DNA of 64,000 nt from Coccinella septempunctata (lineage: Eukaryota > Arthropoda > Insecta > Coleoptera > Coccinellidae), in the NCBI RefSeq assembly GCF_907165205.1, contig NC_058190.1, positions 29,911,345 through 29,975,344 on the forward strand, read 5' to 3'. A program made the translations under genes and the position numbers. Below the pieces are notes generated by a model. The model made no database searches, was not told the origin of the DNA, and was given only the letters and a program-made list of their open reading frames with translations. Positions 12,362-22,086 of this stretch are shown here, one piece after another (position 1 is the stretch's first letter; every line of letters starts with the position of its first letter).

Positions 12362-14861
12362 TAGTTGGGGAGCCGACGATGCTGAATAGGAATTTACTCG
12401 AGAGTCGTGGAGACCTAGTGGATTTTGAAGATTTGATGGTAGAAAGAAAAAAATGTTCTATGATGTATGCACTTTCAGCGGTGGGCAAAGCGTCTGCCGG
12501 GTCTCAAAGATGTAAAAACAAAATCGTCAGCTGTACATACTCGAGCGTGTCAGATTAAGATACTGTATATGCCCTATGTGACTCTGATAATGAATTCATG
12601 CTTATCTGACAGTTTGCGCGGTGGGACTGGACGTACGGAAGAGTTGAAAATGGCAAAAAAATTCCAACGTGTCAGATTTTTGGAGAATATGTAATTGGAC
12701 CCAAAGGAAGCTACTTTTCAAGGGACTGACAATTTGGACGTGACGCAAGGTCACAGCAGTCCTTTGAAAATGTAAAAAAAATCTTTACTTGTACATACTC
12801 GAGCGTGTCAGATTTTCATACACATGGTTAATCTCGGTGTTGTAAACGTGTTGACCCATTAATCTGACACTTTGAAAAAGATAAAAATTATTTTTTTCGA
12901 ATATTTCCCTGCCTGTACCTCTTATCGTTTTTGTATTCATTATGAAAGTTGTAGATAACAAAATTCTACATAATTTTTGTCTGAAGCAATTTTACTTACT
13001 CTCAACCGTTCTCGAGGGCGATAAGGGCGAGAAGCTTAGCCACACATGCGAAAGGGCAAGGTCAATGTAGAATCACAGGCTAATCTATACTTCATTCAAA
13101 TTTATTTTAGCAGTCGGTTGGCCATGAAATAATTTTATCAAGTTTTTGTAACTAGAACGAAGTTAGGTTGGCACTCATGAAATGTCGTTAATGTCATAAC
13201 GCCGTTGCCAGAACTATATCAATTTTTATTACGAAAATGCCGAAAGTGATTGAAAAAAAGAGACAGGGTTTCTGGAAGTGCTATTTAGAATTCAGGTCCG
13301 CTCATTCAAATAGTTATACCCTGATATTCTAAAATCCACAATACGTCAGACGGTAGCGAACATATTCAATGTAAGAAAATATATATGAAGTTTCATCTGA
13401 ATCTGAACGACTTATATTTCAGCTGAATATTTCCACAATCAGAAAGATTGTGAATGAAGAGGATGACGAAGAATTTCCTTCTATTGGGAGACCCAAAAAA
13501 GTGATGGCATTTGAGAATTTTATGCTTGAGTGAATCAATGCGAAAAGTTTACTACAGGATTTTCGATAAATGTCATCGGAGAATAAGTTCCCGAAAATTG
13601 ATTTTTCTATTTTTCATTTGACTTGTCCTATACAATGTAAATGTCTTAAGGTACTAATAAATACCTAATTATTATTAGTACATCAACATATTAAGATGAA
13701 TAGCCACAAATACGCGCAAGTTGCCCTGTTACTTGTTTATTCATGAGAAATTTTTGTTCAAAGGTGAAGTTCATCTTAATTGAAACTTCTTTCAATTCCT
13801 TTTACTTATATTGATGCAAGATGATTTTTGTTGAAGAATTTAACATTCTTGTAATTATCTGTTAATTCCTTCGGGAGATACCCATACCCCAACCACTGCA
13901 TCATATGCATTTCATCTTCGGGTTAATATTTTTGAAATCTACATATGATGTAAGCCAAAGAAGATAACGAACATTAACTCTCCTCAAGCTAGTCCATATT
14001 ATGGTATTATACTGATCTCTTGTATTTTCCATGCAAATAACTGGATTTGGTATGCCTTCAATCAGTTTGTATAAACTTCAGTTATGTTCGTCACATATCT
14101 CCCGAAGAGATTCGACATTGTGATAAAATACGTAATAACAGAAACTTTTACGTAGAACGGGCAACATAGCGTTGATTTAAAACCCAAAAATGTTTTGACA
14201 AGCTTCATAACCCCACATTTTCGTACTATACAGAGTGAAATGTGTCAAATTTCCATGGCCAACCGACTGCTAAAATAAAAGTGAATGAAGTATACATTCA
14301 TCCAATTGTCAAAATGACAAGGTATTTCTATGAAGACAATTTCGAAATTAGTCACGAAAATTTTATTATTGTCTGACTGATCTTTAGAATGTACTATTTT
14401 CCAACGAGTGAATTTTCGCTTCAGCATGTATCGCTAAACACCTTGCATTAATCGCCATATATCATATCTCAAAAACTTTTGAACGTAGAAAAAATTGCTT
14501 GGGATAAAGTTTGTAGAAAACCTTATGCTCTACAATTTCTATAATGAATGCGAAAAAGATTTGAAGCCCAGGGAAAGAGATAATTCAAAAAAAAAAGATT
14601 TTCGTGACCTTTATGGCGAATGCTTATTGTTTCGGCTTGCTAAAATTGTCAGATTATATTTTTTCCGTTATTCTTGAATCATCAGCTTCAAAATAAGAAA
14701 AAAACGCCAACACGCACGAGAATGTACACGTGACGTTTTTTTTTGCAACTTTGGTGCCCTCCCCCACATTTTCGACACTCTTAAATTGTCAGATTAAGAG
14801 AATGTATACTTTTCAACATGTAATTAACCACATATATCTTAATCTGACACGCTCGAGTAAA
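12362..14861. mobile_element. Unclassified insertion with repeated actcgagcgtgtcagatt motifs
   Basis: In the sibling copy at 24420-24462 (minus strand) the sequence after ttacagtaa runs straight into the region that here resumes near 14866, so this block was probably inserted. The left edge is tagttggggagcc. The motif actcgagcgtgtcagatt occurs near 12539 and 12791, and inverted near 14843. Partial forms (gtgtcagatt, aatctgacac) are scattered in between. A hairpin tgtcagattaaga/tcttaatctgaca lies at about 14788-14848. A partial relative is at 28700-28890. No protein is recognised. The nested 1.2-kb repeat at 13086-14293 accounts for half of it. Confidence 0.5.
13086..14293 (+). mobile_element. 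1.2-kb TIR element R, copy 1
   Basis: Ends are tatacttcattcaaattta with ttttagcagtcggttggcca on the left, inverted on the right (ggccaaccgactgctaaaat, then gaatgaagtata). Two further copies are at 29925-31122 (same orientation) and 56165-57366 (inverted). It holds a degenerate coding remnant (IRQTVANIFN, then STIRKIVNEEDDEEF and GRPKK) split by a possible intron with a gtaag donor and ttatatttcag acceptor. This suggests a relic Tc1/mariner-like helix-turn-helix region. Confidence 0.75.
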
Positions 14862-14969
14862 TCCCGTGGTGACAGGTGACAGAACACTTACTGTTTGCCA
14901 ATTTAAAAGTTGCTTTGCTGGTTTAGTCCTTCTGTTAAACATAGAATGATAGATTGTGTGATCGATAAT

Positions 14970-15572
14970 CCGGAAATTAGTACTAGACATTGATGTACGG
15001 GGCGGAGTCTTCAACGGAAAATTACTACCAATCAAGTCCTGCCTGATCATTGGAATGCCGATGAGTACGTGCAGTTTTTGGAAAACAATCTCGATAATTT
15101 GCTAGAAGATTTTACTCTGGATTTGGTATACAATCGTATGTGGTATCAGCACGATGGAGCACCACTGCAAGTTGTTCTCGCCTGGTTGAACCAAAATTTC
15201 AATGGTAGATGGATTGGTCGGCGTGGTCAGGTGCTATGGCCAGCGAGATCACCTGATTTGAATCCTTTGGATTATTTTGTATGGGGACATTTGAAACAAC
15301 AAGTTTACACAGTGGAAATTAATGATGAAGAACAATTAATGGAACGAATTATTAATGCAGTCGAATCCACTCAGAATAGGCAAAACATGCAATTATTAGT
15401 GTACAATACCCTTATTTTCCTTTGCCAAGCATGTATCGATACAATTGGTGTTATTTTTGAACATTTGATTCAATTTTATTTGTATTTTTATCAGTTCTTA
15501 AGTTTAAAATATAATATCTCGGAAACAAGGCAATATCCAAAAATTTTATTTTACTTTTTTTATCAAGAATAG
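14970..15572 (+). pseudogene. DDE transposase C-terminal half (DUF4817-type transposon)
   Basis: The frame from 15069 encodes the C-terminal catalytic part: WYQHDGAP (second Asp), then WPARSPDLNPLDYFVWGH (third acidic position). I count 38 residues between the Asp of QHD and the Asp of NPLD. Upstream, a frameshifted piece near 14980-15060 (GGVFNGKLLPI) continues the same protein. The N-terminal DUF4817-like helix-turn-helix region and the first catalytic Asp are missing from this copy. The tail beyond about residue 115 is diverged and runs into the terminal repeat. The family is related to the IS630-Tc1-mariner group and performs cut-and-paste transposition; this copy is inactive. Confidence 0.8.
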
Positions 15573-15832
15573 CAGCAGACTGTATACGTTCCTCAATTTT
15601 TCGCCTCGAGTTCTGAATCACCCTATATACAAATTTATTCTCATTAATCCTATATATTATTATAATATTATATTCTACTACCTATTCTTAGTTTTTTAAG
15701 GAAAATATGATAGGCGGCAGTCTGGGTCAGTCTATCTTGTTAATCCGACTCTGCACTTAGTTCTATACTTTATCCTTTATCCCAACCCTGTATGATAGGT
15801 ATTCCTGGATTTTTCTGTTACTATGTGCACAT

Positions 15833-16129
15833 TTAAACAATAATCTCTACTAACATTTCCTTCATTGCAGGTATTTGAATAGATTCGATATTATCCCACG
15901 AGAGTATGAGGCTGCAGCCCTGTTGGAAATTTTCACGGGTGAATGCACTCGCAATCCTATAATTTATGATATCGACTATTTTCAATTGACTAGAGCTCTG
16001 TAATGCAAGCTTCGTGCTCTGTTGTATTCCATAAAAATCTATTGAGTGTAGTTTATTATTGTGCAGGCACTGATGAATGTTCAAGTTCAATATCACACCT
16101 GTTTCCAAATCCGTCACTTCCTTTGCCAT
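15833..16129. other. Unresolved coding-like block (possible + strand terminal exon)
   Basis: Two readings compete. On the plus strand a good acceptor (ttccttcattgcag, ending at 15869) leads into an open frame (YLNRFDIIPREYEAAAL..., ending FQLTRAL) that stops with TAA near 15999. On the minus strand a 98-codon frame spans the whole block. Local GC is higher than the surroundings, which fits coding sequence. I recognise neither protein. It lies outside the receptor gene, about 6 kb past its stop. It could be the last exon of a neighbouring plus-strand gene or an old transposon piece. Confidence 0.3.
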
Positions 16130-16378
16130 CAGTATGACGTCATCTTATTCTCTGCTATTCGTTTTGCGAAAAGATTTGAATCGCTTCCAATAATGATATA
16201 TCCGCAGCAATATCGATCGATACTCTACCAGGGGTGAGACGTTTAGTTTGGGAGTTTATCCATCAAAAAATTTCCAGGAAATTTTATGATCCCAGCTGCT
16301 TTACTCAACAGACCGTCCGTCAGTATGCTATCTTTTTTTGCGGTAAGTTATATTTTTTGATCCTTATACATCACGGTA

Positions 16379-16888
16379 TACATGGTGTTCTACCAGCTCT
16401 ATGACAAACTTTGACAGATTGTAGCTGTGCTTATTCTGAACATTTTTTTTTCCTGTGAACATATATCCGTTTCGTTTTTGTTTAGGAGATACAAGCATTT
16501 GAACAATCATACTTTTATGTTCAAATCATAATAATAAATGGAAATTTTGAGATACATTTATAACATGTACTGGATCATTTTCTAAAATCCCCACTGAAAC
16601 GTTGCTGAAATCGTCTTTGTCTAATGGTAAATGGATTCTGCAGCGCCCCTACAAGTGCATTATGGTTATTGTTGATACCATCCTTAGTGAATCAAGTGTC
16701 AAATGAATAATTAAAAAAACCGATATTTTCTAACGGCCTACTTGATCAAAGTATAAAAAAAATTTCAAATGCTTGTAGCTCCTAAATGAAAACGAATTGG
16801 ACCTACGTTCATAGGAAAAAAAATTTTCAAAAGGAGCGCAGATACCTTCTGTCAAAGTTTGTCATAGAGCTTGTACAACACCCTGTAT
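16379..16888. mobile_element. MITE derived from the 39562-44260 transposon
   Basis: About 510 bp, non-coding. The left end (acatggtgttctaccagctc, then tatgacaaactttgacag) and the right end (its inverted counterpart tgtcatagagcttgtacaac, then accctgta) form long terminal inverted repeats of roughly 120 bp. The same ends bound the transposase-bearing element at 39562-44260. TA flanks both ends. It is most simply an internal-deletion derivative mobilised by that family's transposase. Confidence 0.8.
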
Positions 16889-16889
16889 A

Positions 16890-18100
16890 GCCTAGGCAAA
16901 TTAGTGTCGTGCTTCCTAAAAATTGACAACAAGCTGGAAATGGTTTCAAAAGACACATCTTAAAAATGGAGAAGTGAAGTTTCAGACAATTTTCTGCTAG
17001 GGCTCAACTTTTGGAATCAAGAATCCTCTAAATTTTCGCTCTTTTTTTTTCGCAATTTTGATCGTGGAGAGTGAATCGGACAAATAAGTTGTTCTTACTT
17101 ATTTTATAATATAAAAGAGTAAATAACCTTTCAAATGACATCAAAATCGTTTGTATCATGCAAATGGTTCAGCCATAATCGATCTCCAATATTTTGTACT
17201 TTTTTCCCACTCAGTTCAAAAGAAGGAAAAATTGGCTTCCCTCGCAATCATCTGTTTTCATCGACGAATGAACATTTCTTCAGCTTTGGCAATTTTACAG
17301 CCGATGCGAGTTCAGGATTATATATGTATATTCATCGGATTTCTACAGCTGTCGCCGTCTCTCCGTCCACAGCTTCCAGTTTTTCCTCTCATAACACAGA
17401 CCTTCCTCTAAATTTCTTGCAGTCATGGAGTCTTCTACACCATTTCGCAAGCTTCTCAGAGGTCGTCCCCTTTTTCTTCTCTCGGGTAGTATGCATCCAG
17501 CACTCTTCTAGGCCATCTATCATCAGCCATTCTCTTAAAGTGTCCGAACCATGTCAATTGCCGCCTCTCTATTTTTTCCGTTATTGGCCTACTCATATTA
17601 ATTTCTGCCCCTATAACGTCGCGTCGTTTCTGACTCTTTCCAATCTTGACCGTCTGCAGCTTCTTCTGAGGAAATCCATCTCTGTGGCCATTAGTTTTTT
17701 CTTGTTTGCACTGGATACATCCCATACCTCTGAGCCATACAAAGTGACACTTTGTACCATATTTTTATAAATATGGATGGATTGCAAAATTAAAAAAAAT
17801 GAGGAAAGCTGAACACATGTGTTTATAGTCCGAACGACTGTGAGTTCTCTAAAGTGAAAGAAAACAAATATGTTTTGTTCACGCCTTCAGTGCGTGCACA
17901 TCACGTAAGCTTTCTGCAGGTAGGGAAATATGATACTTCATATTTCCTATTTATATACTTATAAAGACATTTGAAAAAAAGCTCAGACCTCCACAACAAT
18001 CTTTCTTTTTTCATGGACCACAGCTGAGGAAGTTACTGAGGCGCACAATGCATTGCTGCTGCCTATTCAGGTGCCAGCAGGTGCCTATTCAGATCCGTTG
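16890..18100. repeat. Dispersed repeat S, copy 1 (interrupted by a LINE piece)
   Basis: Two blocks match the region around 59880-60600. Block one (16945-17060) shares gctggaaatggtt and caagaatcctct with 59915-60010. Block two (17985-18075) shares acagctgag, ttactgagg and cacaatgcattgc with 60450-60560. Between them lies a minus-strand LINE fragment (17420-17775) absent from the other copy. Confidence 0.6.
17420..17775 (-). mobile_element. LINE C-terminal fragment
   Basis: Minus-strand reading gives YKNMVQSVTLYGSEVWDV, FLRRSCRRSRLERVRND and, after a frameshift, MSRPITEKIERRQLTWFGH then RMADDRWPRRVLD. These blocks are typical of the region after RT in insect endonuclease-reverse transcriptase LINEs. 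The piece is truncated at both ends and frameshifted. It lies inside dispersed repeat S. Confidence 0.8.
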
Positions 18101-18103
18101 AGG

Positions 18104-18280
18104 TGTCCTGCTAGTGTAATATTACACCAGCAGGGCACTTTGAATTGTCTATAGCTACATGTACAAAGGTGAGCAAAATAAACTGAGTGCAGGTCAGCAA
18201 AACGGAGCAAAACGAAGGCATAAAATGCGTGAAAATTCTCTGAGGAGCCCTGTTAGTGTAACGCCGGTTACACTAACTGC
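18104..18280. repeat. Pair of short hairpins sharing a tagtgtaa stem
   Basis: Hairpin one (18104-18137) has stems ctgctagtgtaat and attacaccagcag. Hairpin two (18248-18280) has stems gttagtgtaac and gttacactaac. They are 110 bp apart and share the stem core, so they may be termini of one small element. No coding. Confidence 0.4.
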
Positions 18281-18299
18281 TATCCACCGAGCCAGCTAC

Positions 18300-21200
18300 A
18301 TAATGTTTCTTGAACAGGATTGAGGAGGTGTTTTAATTTTGATTACTTTCTTGCAGAACAATTAGATGAAGTATTCTTCAGAGTAATTGCTTGTGTAAGT
18401 ACTTACTTCGTATTATCTTTCTTTATCCATTGGGACATCAATAAAAACATGAGTGGTGGGTAAACACATATTTCAACCTTGATATAACGTTTATTACACG
18501 CTATTGATTTACAAGAGTGAAGAAAATCCAGTCGATTATCGACAAACTCAGGACCAATTCACTTGAAATCAGAAAACTAAATTAAAGCTGTGACTATAGT
18601 CTCAGTAAACCAGCACTTAAAAAAGAAATAGAGAAAGAGAAATTTTAAGGGTTTGAAAGCGCCGTTGGTAATGTTCATTATTTCGGTAATGGGCATAATA
18701 CAACCAATAGTTTCGGAATTATAGGCATTTTTTTTTCAATATTTGATGAATTGTCTAGGTGAGCTCTATAGCATATAAAACATTGATGATATGGATAGAA
18801 TGTTCTCAACAGTGTCATTACTGAGTATTATGCTAACCATTGAAAAAGTCCAATAATTTTACTTCTTCTAATTTCTTCATATAACCTGGATTCACCCAAT
18901 CCTTTACAATCAAATATTAAATGGAGGAGTGGAATGAATTTTAATATTGAAAAAAACTGTACATCGAATGAATAGAACAGAAAATAAAATGAATAATTCG
19001 AAAACATTTGAAAACATGAAGCAAAATATTAAAGGCGGAAACACAACCTGATGAAACGTGATGAGCGTTGAGTCGAATCAAATGTATTGTTTTCTATCGA
19101 CCAGAATCATACTATGAACACCCAACGCGACGCAACGCGCGTACAATTTACGTGTCAGCTCGTGTCGCGTGTTAATAATGTGTTTCCGCCTTAATTCTAA
19201 CAACTTATATCTTTGGTATTCAGGAATATCCTTGGAATTTATCATAACTAGTTTACCAATTGAATGTCAACCACTGATCAACACTTTTTGTCTATTTTTG
19301 AAGTCTGAAAGAAGTATATCGTGAAATGAATAACGTTTCAATGAATTATGTTCCATATTCCCTCTAAAACTGTTTTATCGACTCGAATTTTGAAAAAGTT
19401 TCATATTTCTTGTCATAAAATCATTTTGTTTTATTATACATTAGTCGACTGTTTGTAGTCTTTGTATTCATCTGGCGGTATTGAGAAAGAATCAACTTTA
19501 TGCCTTTGTTCGTCAGTGACATCGTCCTAATTACCGTCATATTATGACCATATTCTCGTCATGTAGTTTTGATTACATGAAACTCTCAAAATACTCTTCA
19601 AAATGTTAGATGAAATTAAAGTACTTATATTCTTCTAGAATCTAGTCTTGAAAATGGTCTAATGTCTCTGAAAGGAAATATCACTTATTTGTCTCTAATC
19701 TCGTCGGTAGTGACGGAAATATGGTCAACCGGCTTTTCTTGACCCAAATGTCGTATCCCCAGTGTTTCCATGAATTTTTCCATTTTTATGGAAAAATTCA
19801 TTCGAAATCATTTTGCAAGCAAGGCTCTATGTACTTTTTTGAACTGACATGCATTTACCTATAGACAGTGTGATTTTGAGGTAATTATGGAACCCCATAA
19901 TTCACTTGCCTTATTGGGTTATACCTACTTCTGAATTTCTTGAGTCAAATGGTAATACATATATATTTCATTACAGTAGAATTCAGTTTTCTGTGGAAAA
20001 TCAGAGTTAAGGTTCAAGTAAGCGTTTAGATTTTAATTGAAATTTACATTTTCTGTTCGGCGAAGCTTAATTAGCTTGATTAGCAAGAGTAAAGTGACTT
20101 TTTGGCATTCGATGTTATGTCAGTAGAAATGGCGTGAAATTCGTGAAAATTGTGGTCGAATGTCAATAACGATGTGTCTGTGTACAGTGTGTCTCGCTAG
20201 ATTTTGTGATTTTTGTGTGCAAAATCAGAAGGTGAGCCATCAGTAATAAAAATTTTTCTATGATCAAATATGTTATCGAAGAAACTACCGATATAGAGTT
20301 ATTAAAAAGAAATGAATTCTAATGCTTCTCGTCAAATATGCACACCTTCCGATATATGCGACATGGGGTGTCAAAAAATGGGAACTTCTATCAGGTTTTT
20401 GCTGTTTGGAAGGGAATGAGATAGTTCATTAAGGTTTTCGATATCTCATTATTTTAAACGATAATTATTGAAAATTGGGAAGGAGTTCATTTCTGTCCAG
20501 CTTTTATTGATGACGCTGAGAAAACTAGATAGAGAAAAATGACCATCTAGAAATTTGTAGAGCATTTTCCTTCAACGGATAGCTCGCGAGATATTGCAGG
20601 TTGAATGTTACATATTTTGGCAAAAAATTAATTCAAGCGTGAGTCTCATGCGTCATCCACTCCCTACCACTCGGCCGACAAATCGGCGATATAAAGGCGC
20701 CCATACAAGTAACGTTTATTTATCTTGAGAACTTGGAGCCCACACACCTATGGAGTTTTATCGGATGTAGAAGTAGTGGCACAGACACCTCTTGAGGCGG
20801 AAAAAAAGTTAAACCTATAAGTGTATGGCCAGCCTAACGCGAGCGACAGCAAGTGTGTCTTCCTGTTCAAATCGAAACTGTCGCAGCGAATGTTTATAAA
20901 TGTGCTGTTTAAGTAATTATATGAATTTTTTTTTCAGTGTTGTTGGAAAGTTGCGATCGCGATTATTTTCAAATTGAAAGATGCATTTTATTTGGGTTCA
21001 ATTTACTTTTTCAAGTAAGTCTGAGAAAAGAGTCCGTCAAATCAAGAAAAATGACGAAAAGGTGGTTGTCCGTTAATCCTTAGATTATGACAATCATATT
21101 TCACAAGGATTACGAGAGTCGTTATTCATTGGACCTTGAGACTACATATTTCTCAATTAAAAACGTTGAAATGATCCCCTTCTTTTCTGAGTAAACTGTA

Positions 21201-21818
21201 AGAAATTCCAATCTTCAAATTCCAACTGTTAAAGATTGTGGTCTCACTTACCCCACCTCACCTTATTATTAACATATTGAAAATAATTATCGAAATTGAT
21301 TTTGCCTCATCAGTTTTGTCAACGAAAACGTGAGCCATTTAAAATTTTTTTCACCCCATTTCTCTGAAAGATTGACCTCCTGCATTTGCCGTAGGTATCT
21401 TTGGTGAACACCGTATATTTGACCCCGTACAGAGGCAAGGTGTGTTTTCCAAAATATAATAGTGTATTGGGGATCTGTCGGGCTTTCAATATGATCATGG
21501 TTATGCATGATATAGCTGATTCAAGATTGGTCGGATTGTAAATGAAACGATTGTCTTTGACATAAAAAATATACTATTACAATCTGTACACAATTTGATT
21601 AAAAACCCCATTCTCGTATTGATTTATGTTTTCTTTTCCAAGAAAAGTACAACAACAAAAAATGCTCTAAATTATGTTGACTTAAATATACATTATTTCC
21701 ATAACTCGAACTACAGTCGAATCTAAAATTATAATCGCTTTTCACAGTTGAAAGTGCTACAGTTTCCCGGATAATATTATCCCTCGTAACTGAATATGTT
21801 CCATTTACGTTATCAGTA
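18300..21818. other. 3' flank of the receptor gene, little recognised
   Basis: Apart from one MITE (19033-19191) I see no gene. Sequence immediately below 21819 should contain the receptor 3' UTR on the minus strand, but I could not pick a convincing polyadenylation signal. A CpG-richer patch lies around 20640-20900, with nothing recognisable in it. Confidence 0.45.
19033..19191. mobile_element. Short MITE with TAA target duplication (Harbinger-like)
   Basis: 159 bp with inverted ends aggcggaaacaca and tgtgtttccgcct. It is flanked by taa on both sides (19030-19032 and 19192-19194), which fits the three-base TWA target duplication of PIF/Harbinger elements. The interior is unusually CpG-rich (acgcgacgcaacgcgcg). 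Non-coding. Confidence 0.7.
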
Positions 21819-22086
21819 TTAGAGGAGATTCATGGTGGATGGTTTATGTTCAAAGGAAGGTCTTATATGCACATCGTCGGTTCCTGGGGTGTTGACACAA
21901 GTGTTATGTGTGCTGAAAGTAAATGTTCTTCCTCTCACCTCTCTTCTAACTGCCTTTCTCAGTACTCTAATGTTGAATGCTCCATAAACCAAGGGATTCA
22001 TGCATGAATTGGTACAGGCGAAAAGAAACAGGCACTTCTGAATACGTTCGTCGACTTGTTCAGCTGACTTATTATCGATCCAATAC
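21819..22086 (-). CDS. GPCR exon: TM7, C-terminal tail and stop
   Basis: The acceptor is aattttcag, ending just above 22086. The first base completes the Trp codon begun in the TM6 exon. The exon encodes the third extracellular loop (WIDNKSAEQVDERIQK), TM7 with NSCMNPLVYG as the NPxxY motif, a basic helix-8 region (IRVLRKAVRREVRGR) and a short Ser/Thr-containing tail ending PSTMNLL before the stop at 21819-21821. 268 bp, phase-consistent. The apparent start Met of the longer open frame to 22103 is intronic. Confidence 0.9.

Larger units (their letters stand above)
12197..15628 (+). mobile_element. DUF4817/DDE-type DNA transposon, interrupted by insertions
   Basis: The left end (tatacagggtgtttcaaaac, then tcgaggcgaaaaatt) and the right end (cctcaatttttcgcctcgag, then ttctgaatcaccctatata) are inverted repeats of about 100 bp or more. 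Transposase coding survives in the right part (15069-15572). A related but differently deleted copy lies at 22766-24594 on the other strand. Comparing the two shows that this copy carries extra sequence at 12362-14861, which itself contains another repeat (13086-14293). Confidence 0.75.

Noticed and set aside
16130..16200. A DDVILMA string on the minus strand suggesting an RT FADD box
   Set aside because: Preceded by a stop and followed by no other RT motif; probably coincidence.
17135..17770. Long plus-strand open frame of 211 codons
   Set aside because: It is the antisense of the LINE C-terminal fragment at 17420-17775, which has clear family motifs on the minus strand.
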